Notes: a model not told the origin generated them from the letters alone. Counted from the first letter of the stretch, positions 25,954-36,474 are shown. The stretch is DNA of 64,000 nt from Bradyrhizobium guangzhouense (GCF_004114955.1 NZ_CP030053.1:124001-188000); one strand, 5' to 3'. Program-made: numbers and translations.

Positions 25954-27036
25954 GTGTCCGACCTCGCAACGCTCGAAACTTCCATCCTCGACCAGATCGC
26001 CGCCGCCGGTGACGAAGCCGCGCTCGAAGCCGTGCGCGTCGCCTCCCTCGGCAAGAAGGGTTCGATCTCGGCGCTGCTCGCCACGCTCGGCAAGATGTCG
26101 CCCGACGAGCGCAAGACGCAAGGCGCCGCGATCAACCAGGCCAAGGACAAGATCACCGAAGCGCTCGCCGCACGGCGCGACGTGTTGAAGTCGGCGGCAC
26201 TCGACGCGCGGCTCGCGTCCGAGACGGTCGACGTCACGCTGCCGTTGCGCGATGCTGCGACTGATGCCGGCCGCATCCATCCGCTGAGCCAGGTCTGGGA
26301 CGAGTTGACCACGATCTTCGCCGACATGGGTTTCTCGGTCGCCGAAGGCCCTGACATCGAGACCGACGACTACAACTTCACCAAGCTGAATTTCCCGGAA
26401 GGCCATCCGGCGCGCGAGATGCACGACACGTTCTTCTTCCATCCGAAGGAGGACGGCTCGCGCATGCTGCTGCGGACCCACACCTCGCCGGTGCAGGTGC
26501 GCACCATGCTGAGCCAGAAGCCGCCGATCCGCGTGATCTGCCCGGGCCGCACCTATCGCATCGATTCTGATGCGACCCACACGCCGCAATTCCACCAGGT
26601 CGAAGGCCTCGTCATCGACAAGCATTCGCATCTCGGTCACCTCAAATGGATCCTGCACGAGTTCTGCAAGGCGTTCTTCGAGGTCGACCACATCAACATG
26701 CGTTTCCGCCCGTCGTTCTTCCCGTTCACCGAACCGTCGCTGGAAGTCGATATCCAGTGCCGCCGTGACAAGGGCGAGATCCGCTTCGGCGAGGGCGAGG
26801 ACTGGCTCGAGATTCTCGGCTGCGGCATGGTGCACCCGAACGTGCTGCGCGCCTGCGGCATCGATCCCGATGAGTACCAGGGCTTTGCCTGGGGCATGGG
26901 CATCGACCGCATCGCCATGCTGAAATACGGCATCGCCGATCTGCGCCAACTGTTCGACAGCGACGTCCGCTGGCTGAGCCATTACGGCTTCAAGCCGCTC
27001 GAAGTGCCGACGCTCGCGGGAGGGCTGAGCTCGTGA
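25954..27036 (+). CDS. pheS: Phenylalanyl-tRNA synthetase alpha subunit
   Basis: A 360-residue class II synthetase alpha chain. The N-terminal coiled coil (about 1-85) binds tRNA. Motif 2 is in [23 protein letters not shown], and motif 3 is [18 protein letters not shown] near the end. The start is GTG at 25954 with AAGGA eight bases before it; the upstream ATG at 25894 adds 20 residues that do not fit. Together with PheT it forms an alpha2-beta2 enzyme. Unusually, a DUF559 gene stands between pheS and pheT. Confidence 0.96.
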   Translation: MSDLATLETSILDQIAAAGDEAALEAVRVASLGKKGSISALLATLGKMSPDERKTQGAAINQAKDKITEALAARRDVLKSAALDARLASETVDVTLPLRDAATDAGRIHPLSQVWDELTTIFADMGFSVAEGPDIETDDYNFTKLNFPEGHPAREMHDTFFFHPKEDGSRMLLRTHTSPVQVRTMLSQKPPIRVICPGRTYRIDSDATHTPQFHQVEGLVIDKHSHLGHLKWILHEFCKAFFEVDHINMRFRPSFFPFTEPSLEVDIQCRRDKGEIRFGEGEDWLEILGCGMVHPNVLRACGIDPDEYQGFAWGMGIDRIAMLKYGIADLRQLFDSDVRWLSHYGFKPLEVPTLAGGLSS

Positions 27037-27083
27037 CGCTCGCTTTCGAACATACGGTGACTCTCTTTGTTCCCTCCGCGGAA

Positions 27084-27239
27084 AGAGCCCTCTCCCTGAC
27101 CCTCCCCCGCAAGCGGGGGAGGGGACGGATAGAGTGTGCGCGTCGCGGCTATCTCATGGATACGTATTCTCCGGCCGCACGACAGGTCGAACTCCCTCCC
27201 CCGCCAGCGGGGGAGGGTTGGGGAGAGGGTGTTTCCTCG
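27084..27239. repeat. Composite palindromic repeat between pheS and the DUF559 gene
   Basis: Two facing blocks, ccctcccccgcaagcgggggagggg and ctccctcccccgccagcggg (continuing ggagggttggggagagggtg), are about 70 bp apart. Its right end abuts the likely start codon of the DUF559 gene. Confidence 0.7.
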
Positions 27240-27698
27240 ATGGGGTTGCCAATGGTCGATCCAGATCATCCGGACTGGAAAGTGCCGGCCAAGCTGCGGG
27301 CCAATGCGCGCGCGCTCAGACGGGACTCGACCGACGCAGAACGTATTCTCTGGTCAGAACTCCGCGCCGGCCGATTGAATGGGACGAGCTTCCGCCGCCA
27401 GGTGCCCATCGAGCGCTACGTCGCGGACTTCATCTGCCACGCGGCCAAGCTCGTCATCGAGCTCGATGGCGGCCAACACTTCTCTGATGCAGGCGAGCGC
27501 GCGGACGCGCGCCGCTCGGCCGCGATCGAAGCGAAGGGCTTCAAGGTACTTCGCTTCAGCAATCTCGACGTCATGACCAACCGTGCCGGCGTTCTCGAAA
27601 CAATCGCGACTACCATCGCGGAGAGAGCCCCCACCCCAGCCCTCCCCCGCAGGCGGGAGAGGGAGCAGACCGTCTCCGTGGAGAAAAAGCAGCCATGA
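27240..27698 (+). CDS. DUF559 endonuclease-like protein between pheS and pheT
   Basis: A protein of about 152 residues with a DUF559 fold, related to the very-short-patch-repair and restriction PD-(D/E)xK nucleases. The core reads [31 protein letters not shown]; the Asp of VADF and the Glu-Leu-Asp-Gly run are candidate metal-site residues, and [15 protein letters not shown] is the usual last strand. Start ATG 27240 lies at a repeat edge, ATG 27252 is an alternative. The last 20-odd residues are encoded by a second repeat copy. Its stop overlaps the pheT start (ATGA), so translation of pheT may be coupled to it. Function is unknown. Confidence 0.75.
   Translation: MGLPMVDPDHPDWKVPAKLRANARALRRDSTDAERILWSELRAGRLNGTSFRRQVPIERYVADFICHAAKLVIELDGGQHFSDAGERADARRSAAIEAKGFKVLRFSNLDVMTNRAGVLETIATTIAERAPTPALPRRREREQTVSVEKKQP
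27621..27668. repeat. Partial palindromic repeat inside the end of the DUF559 gene
   Basis: gagagagcccccaccccagc followed by cctcccccgcaggcgggaga is the half-element of the cccgcttgcggg family, here translated as the [13 protein letters not shown] tail of the DUF559 protein. Confidence 0.65.
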
Positions 27699-30103
27699 AA
27701 TTCACCCTCTCCTGGCTGAAGGATCATCTCGAGACCGACGAGCCGCTGGAAAAGCTTGCCGACAAGCTCACCATGATCGGGCTCGAGGTCGAGAACATCG
27801 AGGACAAGGCGAAGGCGCTGAAGCCGTTCACCATTGCGAAGGTGATCTCGGCCGAGCAGCACCCCAATGCCGACCGCCTGCGTGTCTGCATGGTCGACAC
27901 CGGCGACGGTGGCGCGCCGGTGCAGGTGGTGTGCGGGGCGCCGAATGCGCGCGCCGGGCTCGTCAGCGTGTTCTCGCCGCCCGGAACCTACATTCCCGGC
28001 AAGGACATCACATTGGGCGTCGGCACCATCAGAGGCGTCGAGAGCCGCGGCATGCTGTGCTCGGCGGCCGAATTGCAGATCTCCAACGACCATGACGGCA
28101 TCATGGAATTGCCGGCGGATGCGCCCATCGGCGCTGGCTACGCCGAATGGGCCGCGCTCGGCGATCCCGTGGTCGAGATCAATCTGACCCCGAACCGGCA
28201 GGACTGCACCGGCGTGCACGGCATCGCGCGCGATCTCGCCGCCGCCGACATGGGCAAGTTCAGGGATCCCGGCATCAAGCCGATCAAGGGCGAATTCCCC
28301 TGCCCCGTGAAGGTGACCGTCGAGGACGCCAAGCTGTGCCCGGGCTTTGCACTGCGCCTCGTGCGCGGCGTCAAGAACGGCCCGTCGCCGGAATGGCTGC
28401 AGAAGCGGTTGACGGCGATCGGTCTGCGTCCGATCAACGCGCTGGTCGACATCACCAACTTCATGACGTACGACCGCGCGCGCCCGCTGCACGTGTTCGA
28501 CGCCAAGAAAGTGAAGGGCAATCTCGTGGTGCGCCACGCTCGCGCGGGCGAGACGCTGCTCGCGCTCGACGGCCGCACCTACAACCTCGATCCCTCGATC
28601 TGCGTCATCGCCGACGAGCACGGGGTCGAATCGCTCGCCGGCATCATGGGCGGCGAGGCCTCGGGCTGCGACGAGAACACCACCGACGTGCTGATCGAAT
28701 CGGCGCTGTGGAACGAGATCAACATCGCCCAGACCGGCCGCAAGCTCAGCATCAATTCCGATGCGCGCTACCGCTTCGAGCGCGGCGTCGATCCGGCTTT
28801 CATGGTCCCCGGCCTCGAGCTCGCCACCAAGCTGGTGATGGAGCTGTGCGGCGGCACGCCGTCCGAGAACGTCGTGGTCGGCAAGGCTTTCGGCGATGAC
28901 CGCATCATCGATTTCCCCGTCACCGAGGTGAAGCGGCTTTCCGGCATCGAGGTGCCGATGCCGGAGATGAAGCGCATCCTGACCCATCTCGGCTTCATGA
29001 TGGCGGGCCCCGGCCCGGTCGTGAAGGTCGCGGTGCCCTCATGGCGCTCCGACGTGCATGGCAAGGCCGACATCGTCGAGGAAGTCGTCCGCATCTACGG
29101 CGTCGACAAGGTGCCGATGACGCCGTTCGAGCGCGGTGAGGATGCGCGCAAATCGGTGTTGACGCCGCTGCAGCTGCGCACCCGCCGCGCGCGTCGCGCG
29201 CTGGCGAGCCGTGGCATGACCGAAGCAGTGACGTGGTCGTTCATCACGAAGGCCGCGGCACAATTGTTCGGCGGCGGCCAGCGCGAGCTCGAAGTCGCCA
29301 ACCCAATCGCCGTAGATCTCTCCGACATGCGGCCGAGCCTGCTGCCGGGTCTGGTCGCGGCTGCGCAGGCCAATGCCGATCGCGGCTATGGCGACGTCGT
29401 GCTGTTCGAGGTCGGCCAGGTCTTCAGAGGCGATCGTCCGCAGGATCAGTTCATGGCGGCGAGCGGCGTGCGCCGCGGCCTTGCGTCATCGGAAGGGCTG
29501 GGACGGCACTGGTCGGGCTCTGATCAGGCCGATGTGTTCGACGCCAAGGCCGATGCGCTCGCGGTGCTGGCGGCGGCCGGCGCACCGATACAGGCACTGC
29601 AGATCGTCGCCGGTGGTCCCGCCTGGCTGCATCCGGGCCGCTCCGGCACGATCCAGATCGGGCCGCAGAACGTGCTCGGATATTTCGGGGAGATGCACCC
29701 CCGCGCGCTGGAAGCGCTCGGCGCCGACGGCCCGCTGGTCGTGTTCGAAGTGATCCTCGACCGCATTCCGGAAGCCAAGAAGAAGCCGACCCGCGCCAAG
29801 CCCCTGATCGAGCTCTCGGCCTTCCAGCCTGTGTCGCGCGACTTCGCTTTCATCGTCGACCGCAACGTGAAGGCCGGCGACATCGTCCGCGCCGCCCAAG
29901 GCGTCGACAAGAAGCTGATCACCGGCGTGGTCGTGTTCGACGTCTATGAGGGCAAGGGCATCGACGACGGCAAGAAGTCTGTCGGCATCGCGGTGACGAT
30001 CCAGCCGCGCGAGAAGACTCTGACCGACCAGGAGATCGAGGCCGTGGCCGCGAAGATCGTGGCGGAGGTCACGAAGAAGACCGGCGGCACACTGAGGGCG
30101 TGA
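27695..30103 (+). CDS. pheT: Phenylalanyl-tRNA synthetase beta subunit
   Basis: An 802-residue beta chain. An EMAP/tRNA-binding OB domain lies at about 40-150 ([10 protein letters not shown]). B3/B4 editing domain (about 210-380), B5 (about 400-475), the synthetase-like core and a C-terminal FDX-ACB anticodon domain ([21 protein letters not shown], about 708-800) follow in the standard order. Length is normal. The ATG overlaps the stop of the DUF559 gene and has GGAG upstream within it. Confidence 0.96.
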   Translation: MKFTLSWLKDHLETDEPLEKLADKLTMIGLEVENIEDKAKALKPFTIAKVISAEQHPNADRLRVCMVDTGDGGAPVQVVCGAPNARAGLVSVFSPPGTYIPGKDITLGVGTIRGVESRGMLCSAAELQISNDHDGIMELPADAPIGAGYAEWAALGDPVVEINLTPNRQDCTGVHGIARDLAAADMGKFRDPGIKPIKGEFPCPVKVTVEDAKLCPGFALRLVRGVKNGPSPEWLQKRLTAIGLRPINALVDITNFMTYDRARPLHVFDAKKVKGNLVVRHARAGETLLALDGRTYNLDPSICVIADEHGVESLAGIMGGEASGCDENTTDVLIESALWNEINIAQTGRKLSINSDARYRFERGVDPAFMVPGLELATKLVMELCGGTPSENVVVGKAFGDDRIIDFPVTEVKRLSGIEVPMPEMKRILTHLGFMMAGPGPVVKVAVPSWRSDVHGKADIVEEVVRIYGVDKVPMTPFERGEDARKSVLTPLQLRTRRARRALASRGMTEAVTWSFITKAAAQLFGGGQRELEVANPIAVDLSDMRPSLLPGLVAAAQANADRGYGDVVLFEVGQVFRGDRPQDQFMAASGVRRGLASSEGLGRHWSGSDQADVFDAKADALAVLAAAGAPIQALQIVAGGPAWLHPGRSGTIQIGPQNVLGYFGEMHPRALEALGADGPLVVFEVILDRIPEAKKKPTRAKPLIELSAFQPVSRDFAFIVDRNVKAGDIVRAAQGVDKKLITGVVVFDVYEGKGIDDGKKSVGIAVTIQPREKTLTDQEIEAVAAKIVAEVTKKTGGTLRA

Positions 30104-30122
30104 TGCCCTGGAACGACAGGGC

Positions 30123-30893
30123 ATGAGTATCACCGACTTCCTTCCCAAGGACGTCAGCCTCACCATCGCGATGGCGCTCTGCGCCATCGCTTTCGTTTCG
30201 GGCACTGCGCGCGGCTTCTCGGGTTTCGGCTCGGCGCTGATCTTCATGCCGCTCGCGAGCAGCGTCGCGGCCCCGCGGCTTGTGGCCGCGCTTCTCCTCG
30301 TCATCGACTTCGTTGCCGCCGCGCCGTTGCTGCCTGACGCCTGGCGGAAGGCGGATCGCAAGGCGACCGCCGTGATCGTGCTCGGCGCACTGGTCGGCGT
30401 CCCCCTCGGCACTTATTTTCTCAGCGTGCTCGAGCCCGTCACCACGCGCTGGATCATCTCCTGCTTCGTCGCCGCGCTGCTCCTTCTGCTGCTGTCAGGC
30501 TGGCGCTACCGCGGCAAGGACCACGCCTGGCTCTCGGTCGGTATCGGCGGCCTTTCCGGCTTTTGCAGCGGATTGGCGCAAACCGGCGGCCCGCCGATCG
30601 TCGGCTACTGGCTCGGTCGCCCCATCGCACCGATCGTCGCGCGCGCCAATATCCTGCTGTTCTTCGGCGCCTCGGATTTCTTCTCGATGGTCAGCTATGC
30701 CACATCAGGCCTGATCTCGCGCGAATCGCTGGCGCTGTCGCTGATCGTCGGCCCGGTCTACGCGATCGGCGTTGCGTTCGGTGCCTCGCTGTTCGGCCGC
30801 GCGAGTGAGGTGGTGTTTCGCAGGATCTGCTACGCGCTGATCGCGATCGCGGTGATCACAGGGCTGCCGGTACTGGACAGCGTGCTGCGCTAG
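30123..30893 (+). CDS. TauE/SafE-family permease
   Basis: A 256-residue membrane protein with about eight helices in two repeats, the sulfite-exporter TauE/SafE (DUF81) layout. The motif GTARGFSGFGSAL is in the first half; GLSGFCSGLAQTGGPPIVGYW matches the second-half G-x-G-x-x-G-x-x-G-G-P-P loop. These proteins move sulfite, sulfoacetate or other organic anions. It starts 20 bases after pheT but the neighbour gives no hint of the substrate. Confidence 0.82.
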   Translation: MSITDFLPKDVSLTIAMALCAIAFVSGTARGFSGFGSALIFMPLASSVAAPRLVAALLLVIDFVAAAPLLPDAWRKADRKATAVIVLGALVGVPLGTYFLSVLEPVTTRWIISCFVAALLLLLLSGWRYRGKDHAWLSVGIGGLSGFCSGLAQTGGPPIVGYWLGRPIAPIVARANILLFFGASDFFSMVSYATSGLISRESLALSLIVGPVYAIGVAFGASLFGRASEVVFRRICYALIAIAVITGLPVLDSVLR

Positions 30894-30894
30894 C

Positions 30895-31040
30895 CGTCGT
30901 CCCGGCGAAGGCCGGGACCCGTAACCCCAGGGAGTGGTTGTGGGGACGAGCTGGTAACGCCGAATCTTCGCAGAACGATTGCTGCGGCGTATGGGTCCCG
31001 AATCTGCGCGCGCCTAAGGGCGCGCTTGTCCGGGACGACG
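30895..31040. repeat. Palindromic repeat (cgtcgtcccg family)
   Basis: Outer arms CGTCGTCCCGG and CCGGGACGACG bound a 146-bp element in the 180-bp gap between two convergent genes. Inner hairpins are gcgaaggccgggac and gcgcgcctaagggcgcgc. Confidence 0.65.
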
Positions 31041-31072
31041 GCAGGGGTCGTTGCGGCTTGATTGCTTCTGCC

Positions 31073-32461
31073 CTACCGCCGCGGCGCGCGGCGCTTCTTG
31101 GTCGATTGCGTCGGCACTTCGGCCGGCTCGTCTTTCAGCGCGCCGATCTTGCGGAGCGCGGCATCCGCGGCGCGCTCGCCGCTGTCCCAGGCGCCATCGA
31201 CGGTGCCCCACAGCGTCTCATGCGTGGCTTCGCCGGCGAGGAACAGATTGCCGATCGGCTCGGTCAAGATCCTGCGCGAAAGCTGCCCGCCAGGCGAGGA
31301 CGCCGACATCGCCCCCATGACATGGGGCGAAGCGTTCCAGCGCGTCGCGGCCGTCTTCTGCACGGCCGCCGCCGCCTCGCTGCCGAACAGCTTTGCGATC
31401 CACTCCTTCGCAAAGGCCGTCATGGCGCTCTCGCCCTGCGCCGAGAGATCGCGACCGAACGAGCCGCCGATGTCGATCGAGCATAGCGAGGATCCGCCGA
31501 TATTGGCGTACATCAGCGCGGTGCGCGTCGAGTTGCTCTGCTCGATCAGGGTGTCGTCGCGCGACAGCCCGAGCGGATTGCCCGGCAATTGCACCACGAT
31601 GTGATCGTAGCTGCCGAGCGTGAGTTTCGATGCCGCATCCAGCGTGCGCTTGGGGATATCAGGCGCGAATTTGATCGCACCCGACATCAGCACATTGGAC
31701 GAAACCGTGATGATGGCGGCGCGCGCGGCGATCTTGCCGGCTTGCGTCTCCACGCTGACATCGCGATTGCTCCAGACAATCCGGCTGGCCGGCGTCGAAA
31801 GCACTGTCGGCACCTGCTCACCGAGCTTGGCGATCAGGGTGCCCAAGCCCTGGCGACAGGCGATCGGGGCATTGCGGTCCTGCGCGCGCGCCTTGTCGAT
31901 CGCGGACAGCTCCTTCAGATCCTTGCCGGCAAAGCTCGCGCCGAGCACGAACTCCGTCGCGCCCGCCCAGTCGCCGAGATCCTTCGGCAGCACCGACGCG
32001 CATGACGTGTCGAGCTTGCCGCGCGCGGCCTCGTCGATGGCCCTGTTGGCGCGCACCAGCGCCGCCAGAAACTCCTCGGTCTCGCCCGCGCGCGCATTGC
32101 GGCGGCCGATGCGCATCTTCTGGCCCGACGGTGCCGGCGAGACATCAAGCCCGGCGCTGCGCGCGAGCCGGATCATCGGATTGGTGTCCGGATTATGCAT
32201 CCAGCGCGCGCCGCGATCGAACGGCGCGTCGAAGGTGGAACTATCCGTGATGCAGCGTCCGCCAATCTGCGATGCCGCCTCCACCACCACGACCCTGCGA
32301 TTGGCCGCCATGATGCGCCGCGCCGCAGCGATGCCGGCCGCGCCGGCGCCAATCACGACGATGTCGGCCTCGCGCGGCAGGGGCGCTGCCGCGGCCCGCA
32401 GGACCGGCGCGGACAAAAAGGCCGCCGACGCCGATAGGAAGCTGCGGCGCGTGATTGTCAT
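31073..32461 (-). CDS. Flavin monoamine oxidase-like FAD-dependent oxidoreductase, Tat-exported
   Basis: A 462-residue flavin amine oxidase. The N-terminus TRRSFLSASAAFLSAPVLRA is a Tat signal, meaning export with FAD bound. The Rossmann motif is VVIGAGAAGIAAARR, followed by the GG doublet SQIGGRCITD and, near the C-terminus, GNLFLAGEATHETLWGTVDGAW, the second FAD-binding site of the family. Substrate could be a polyamine or other amine. The frame upstream to 32551 is not needed: MTITRRS gives a correct Tat start. A basic tail (TKKRRAPRR) ends the protein. Confidence 0.82.
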   Translation of the reverse strand: MTITRRSFLSASAAFLSAPVLRAAAAPLPREADIVVIGAGAAGIAAARRIMAANRRVVVVEAASQIGGRCITDSSTFDAPFDRGARWMHNPDTNPMIRLARSAGLDVSPAPSGQKMRIGRRNARAGETEEFLAALVRANRAIDEAARGKLDTSCASVLPKDLGDWAGATEFVLGASFAGKDLKELSAIDKARAQDRNAPIACRQGLGTLIAKLGEQVPTVLSTPASRIVWSNRDVSVETQAGKIAARAAIITVSSNVLMSGAIKFAPDIPKRTLDAASKLTLGSYDHIVVQLPGNPLGLSRDDTLIEQSNSTRTALMYANIGGSSLCSIDIGGSFGRDLSAQGESAMTAFAKEWIAKLFGSEAAAAVQKTAATRWNASPHVMGAMSASSPGGQLSRRILTEPIGNLFLAGEATHETLWGTVDGAWDSGERAADAALRKIGALKDEPAEVPTQSTKKRRAPRR

Positions 32462-32650
32462 GTCATGGTTTCCGGAGACTTGCGGCGAACGGGAACAGGC
32501 TGCGAACCTTGCCGCATCTGATGTTGCGCAGCAACCATCATGGTGAATCAATCGTGCTTGAACTCACAGAGCCATGAACCGAATTGCAACAGGTTTCGAC
32601 CATGATACAGATGTAAAAAAAGACGGCCAGAAAGGCCCCCGGGGGAGTTC

Positions 32651-33592
32651 ATGGGGACGGTCCTAGATTCAGTCGGAAAGGTGATAGCCGCGTACCTCTC
32701 GAAAGAGGTGCCGGGCTATGAGCCGTTCACACCCAGCGACCCCGAGCATCTGCGCGGCGTCATCCAGCCCGGCGACGTCATGCTGGTCGAGGGCAACAAC
32801 CGGATCTCCGGCATCATCAAATATCTGACGCAGTCGACCTGGTCGCATGCCGCGCTCTATGTCGGCCCGGTCGAAGGTGCGGTCGAGCCCGACGGCGAGC
32901 CTCATGTGCTGATCGAGGCCAATATCGGCGAGGGCGTCACCTCCGCGCCGTTGTCGAAATATTTCCCCTATCATACCCGCCTCTGCCGTCCGGTCGGGCT
33001 GTCCTACGAGGACCGCAACACGGTCTGCCGTTACGCGATCAACCGCATCGGCTTCGGTTACGACACCAAGAACATCCTCGATCTGATGCGTTTCCTGTTC
33101 CCGCTGCCGGTGCCGCAGCGCTGGCGACGGCGCATGATCGCGCTCGGCTCGGGCGATCCGACCAAGATCATCTGCTCGGCGCTGATCGCGCAGGCGTTCG
33201 ACGCCGTGCGCTATCCGATCCTGCCCAAGATCACCAAGGCCGGCAGCCGCGCCGCCCGCCGCGAGATCCTGCACATCCGCGATTCCTCGCTCTATATGCC
33301 CCGCGACTTCGACATCTCGCCCTATTTCGAAGTCGTCAAACCCACCATCGTGCACGGCTTCGACTACACAGCCCTGCACTGGGCCGACAAGCAAAAGCCG
33401 CTCGAGGAGGTAGCGGGCTCGTTCGGTGTGTTTCCAGAAACGGTCAGTGCGCCGCCGCTCGTTCCTGAAGCGGCTGACGAAGAAGCGCCGGCTTCGACTG
33501 AGCAAGTGAGCGAGCAGCATGTCTCGCTGCTGAAGAGAATCGCCGCGTATCGCCCGCGGCGGCGCAGGCTAGCTCGCGAAAGAGCGGCATAA
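32651..33592 (+). CDS. YiiX-like permuted NlpC/P60 hydrolase
   Basis: A 313-residue protein with the YaeF/YiiX permuted papain-like core. The catalytic His comes first (TWSHAALYVG, H66), then E89 in LIEANIGEG, and the Cys last (KIICSALIAQAF, C175). The order is circularly permuted relative to P60 amidases, as known for this group. The GDVMLVEGNNRIS stretch is typical. No signal peptide is visible, so it is probably cytoplasmic or on the membrane surface. The last 90 residues are charged and end in a basic Arg-rich run. Confidence 0.78.
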   Translation: MGTVLDSVGKVIAAYLSKEVPGYEPFTPSDPEHLRGVIQPGDVMLVEGNNRISGIIKYLTQSTWSHAALYVGPVEGAVEPDGEPHVLIEANIGEGVTSAPLSKYFPYHTRLCRPVGLSYEDRNTVCRYAINRIGFGYDTKNILDLMRFLFPLPVPQRWRRRMIALGSGDPTKIICSALIAQAFDAVRYPILPKITKAGSRAARREILHIRDSSLYMPRDFDISPYFEVVKPTIVHGFDYTALHWADKQKPLEEVAGSFGVFPETVSAPPLVPEAADEEAPASTEQVSEQHVSLLKRIAAYRPRRRRLARERAA

Positions 33593-33598
33593 ACAACT

Positions 33599-33643
33599 GT
33601 CGTCCCGCCCCCCGTGCGCAATTGCGCACTAGGCCGGGACGAC
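33599..33643. repeat. Palindromic repeat (cgtcgtcccg family), short copy
   Basis: GTCGTCCCG and CGGGACGAC arms surround gtgcgcaattgcgcac, itself a perfect 16-bp palindrome. It separates the YiiX-like gene from the convergent csoR. Confidence 0.7.
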
Positions 33644-33690
33644 GCTGGAGATGTGGCCCAAGTTTGCCTTCGCCACCATCGTTACGCGCC

Positions 33691-33966
33691 CTACCGCTCC
33701 GCCCGCCCGATCACCGCCATCAGCTCTGCGATCTTCTCGCGCTGATCCGCTTTGTCGCCGCTCGCAATCGCGTGCTCGACGCAATGCGCGACGTGATCCT
33801 TCAGGACCTCTTCCTCGACCCGGCGCAGCGCGGCGCGCACCGCCGAGATCTGCGTCACGATGTCGATGCAGTAGCGGTCTTCCTCTACCATTTTCGACAG
33901 GCCGCGAACCTGGCCCTCGATCCGGCCGAGACGTTTTCCGACGGATGCCTTGATGTCCTTGCGCAT
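33691..33966 (-). CDS. csoR: Copper-sensing CsoR-family repressor
   Basis: A 91-residue all-helical CsoR/RcnR-family regulator. The Cu(I) ligand triad is C33 (DRYCIDI), H58 (KDHVAHC) and C62, matching Cys-His-Cys of CsoR, and not the RcnR His-rich N-terminus. It lies back to back with a copper-transporting ATPase, and an excellent inverted repeat fills the 50-bp gap. It should repress both genes until copper is bound. Confidence 0.85.
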   Translation of the reverse strand: MRKDIKASVGKRLGRIEGQVRGLSKMVEEDRYCIDIVTQISAVRAALRRVEEEVLKDHVAHCVEHAIASGDKADQREKIAELMAVIGRAER

Positions 33967-33974
33967 GGCGTCTA

Positions 33975-33993
33975 TATACCCCTACCGGGTATA
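33975..33993. promoter_or_regulatory. CsoR-type operator
   Basis: TATACCC-CTACC-GGGTATA, a 7-5-7 perfect inverted repeat with the ATACCC/GGGTAT cores of CsoR-family sites, in the 50-bp csoR-copper ATPase gap. Binding here would block both genes. Confidence 0.75.
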
Positions 33994-34016
33994 GGTTACA
34001 AGGCCGGAGTGAAGCA

Positions 34017-36464
34017 ATGAGCGACGCAAAGCACGAGCATCATCACGACGGGGAACCGCAGTCCGGCTGCGGCTGTTCCGCCAAGACTGCCGCGCCTGCT
34101 CCCAAGCCCGCGGCCTCGTCATGTTGCGGCGGACATGGCGATCACGCCCATCATCATGAACACGGCGGCGCCACAGCCGAGGTCCTCGACCCCGTCTGCG
34201 GCATGCGCGTCGATCCCGCGACCTCGAAGCACCGTTTCGAACATCACGGCGAGACCTTCCATTTCTGCTCGGCCGGCTGCCGCACCAAATTCGCCGCCGA
34301 TCCCGCCAAATATCTCATCAAGGACAAGGCGGCCGCGCCGGAGATGCCTGAAGGCACCATCTACACCTGTCCGATGCATCCCGAGATCCGTCAGGTCGGC
34401 CCCGGCAGCTGCCCGATTTGCGGCATGGCGCTGGAGCCGGAGGTTGCGAGTCTCGAGACCGGACCCAATCCGGAGCTCGCCGACATGACACGGCGCTTCT
34501 GGATCGGCGGCGCACTGGCGCTGCCGCCCGTGGTGCTGGAGATGGGCGGCCATCTCGCCGGTCCGCACAACTGGATTGATCCGACACTGTCGAACTGGAT
34601 CCAGCTGGTGTTCGCCACGCCCGTCGTGCTCTGGGCCGGCTGGCCGTTCTTCGTCCGCGGCTGGCAATCCCTGCTGACGCGCAATCTCAACATGTTCACG
34701 CTGATCGCGATGGGCACGGGCGTAGCCTATGTCTACAGCCTGCTCGGCACCCTGGCGCCACAGATTTTCCCTGACACATTCCGCGGCCATGAAGGCGCGG
34801 TCGCCGTCTATTTCGAAGCCGCTGCCGTCATCACCGTTCTGGTCCTGCTCGGCCAGGTTCTGGAGCTGCGCGCCCGCGATGCGACCTCGGGCGCGATCAA
34901 GGCGCTGCTGCAGCTCGCGCCGAAAACCGCACGGCGCGTCGATGCTGACGGCAGCGAGCATGAGGTCGAGATCGATGCGCTCCATGCGGGCGATCGCCTG
35001 CGCGTTCGTCCCGGCGAGAAAGTGCCGGTCGACGGCGTGATCCTGGAAGGACGCTCGTCGCTCGATGAGTCCCTTGTCACAGGCGAATCCATGCCCGTCA
35101 CCAAGGAGACTGGCGCCAGGGTGATATCAGGCACGCTGAACCAGTCGGGAAGCTTCATCATGCGCGCCGACAAGGTCGGGCGCGATACCTTGCTGTCGCA
35201 GATCGTGCAGATGGTTGCGGACGCGCAGCGCTCGCGCGCCCCGATCCAGCGGTTGGCCGACCAGGTCGCGGGCTGGTTCGTGCCGACGGTGATCGCCGTC
35301 GCCATCGCCGCGTTCGTGGCGTGGGCCTGGTTCGGGCCGGAGCCGCGACTGGCCTTTGGTCTCGTCGCCGCCGTCAGCGTGCTGATCATCGCCTGTCCCT
35401 GCGCCCTGGGCCTGGCGACCCCGATGTCGATCATGGTCGGCGTCGGCCGCGGCGCGCAAGCCGGCGTGCTGATCAAGAACGCCGAAGCGCTGGAGCGCAT
35501 GGAGAAAATCGACACGCTGGTGGTCGACAAGACGGGCACGCTGACCGAGGGCAAGCCCAAGCTGGTCGCGATCGCGCCGGCATCAGGTTTTGCCGAAAAT
35601 GACATCCTGGGGCTTGCGGCCAGCGTCGAGCGCGCCAGCGAGCATCCGCTCGCCGATGCGATCATGCGTGCGGCGAAGGAGAAGCAGCTTGCGCTCGGCC
35701 AAGTCGAAGAGTTCGATTCGCCGACGGGCAAGGGTGCGACGGGCAAGGTCGATGGCAAGAGCATCGTGCTCGGTAACGCAAGATATTTGTCGTCGATCGG
35801 CATCGACACGACAGTGCTCGATGCCGAGGCCGAACGCCTGCGCGGCGACGGCGCCACCGTCATCAACATGGCTATCGACGGCAAGCTCGCCGGCCTGTTC
35901 GCCATCGCCGATCCGGTCAAGGCTTCAACCCCGGAAGCGCTGAAGGCGCTCGCGGCCGAGGGCATCAAGGTGATCATGCTGACCGGCGACAACCGCACCA
36001 CGGCGGAAGCGGTGGCGCGGCGGCTCGGTATTGCCGACGTCGAAGCCGAGGTGCTGCCGGACCAGAAGAGCGCGGTGGTCACCAAGCTGCAAAAGGCCGG
36101 GCGCAGCGTCGCGATGGCCGGCGACGGCGTCAACGATGCGCCGGCGTTGGCGGCCGCCGAAGTCGGCATCGCCATGGGCACCGGCACAGATGTGGCGATG
36201 GAAAGCGCCGGCGTCACGCTGCTCAAGGGCGACCTCACCGGCATCGTCCGGGCGCGAAAACTGTCGCAAGCGACCATGAGCAATATCCGGCAAAACCTGT
36301 TCTTCGCCTTCATCTACAATGCCGCCGGCATCCCGATCGCCGCGGGGATCCTCTATCCCGCCTTCGGCGTGCTGCTGTCGCCGATCATCGCGGCGGCGGC
36401 GATGGCACTGTCCTCGGTGAGCGTGGTCGGCAACGCCCTGCGGCTGCGCGCAACGCGGCTGTGA
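34017..36464 (+). CDS. Copper-transporting P1B-type ATPase with YHS and heavy-metal-binding domains
   Basis: An 815-residue P1B ATPase. The N-terminus is His/Cys rich (residues 6-50), followed by a YHS domain ([17 protein letters not shown], about 58-100) and a second metal-binding domain ([15 protein letters not shown], about 116-140). The membrane core has the copper motif C460-P-C462. D504 in DKTGTLTEG is phosphorylated, and TGDN and GDGVNDAP are present. YHS-domain ATPases are usually Cu export (CopA/CopB-like) proteins. It is controlled, by its location, by the divergent csoR. Confidence 0.88.
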   Translation: MSDAKHEHHHDGEPQSGCGCSAKTAAPAPKPAASSCCGGHGDHAHHHEHGGATAEVLDPVCGMRVDPATSKHRFEHHGETFHFCSAGCRTKFAADPAKYLIKDKAAAPEMPEGTIYTCPMHPEIRQVGPGSCPICGMALEPEVASLETGPNPELADMTRRFWIGGALALPPVVLEMGGHLAGPHNWIDPTLSNWIQLVFATPVVLWAGWPFFVRGWQSLLTRNLNMFTLIAMGTGVAYVYSLLGTLAPQIFPDTFRGHEGAVAVYFEAAAVITVLVLLGQVLELRARDATSGAIKALLQLAPKTARRVDADGSEHEVEIDALHAGDRLRVRPGEKVPVDGVILEGRSSLDESLVTGESMPVTKETGARVISGTLNQSGSFIMRADKVGRDTLLSQIVQMVADAQRSRAPIQRLADQVAGWFVPTVIAVAIAAFVAWAWFGPEPRLAFGLVAAVSVLIIACPCALGLATPMSIMVGVGRGAQAGVLIKNAEALERMEKIDTLVVDKTGTLTEGKPKLVAIAPASGFAENDILGLAASVERASEHPLADAIMRAAKEKQLALGQVEEFDSPTGKGATGKVDGKSIVLGNARYLSSIGIDTTVLDAEAERLRGDGATVINMAIDGKLAGLFAIADPVKASTPEALKALAAEGIKVIMLTGDNRTTAEAVARRLGIADVEAEVLPDQKSAVVTKLQKAGRSVAMAGDGVNDAPALAAAEVGIAMGTGTDVAMESAGVTLLKGDLTGIVRARKLSQATMSNIRQNLFFAFIYNAAGIPIAAGILYPAFGVLLSPIIAAAAMALSSVSVVGNALRLRATRL

Positions 36465-36474
36465 GTGAGTGTGC

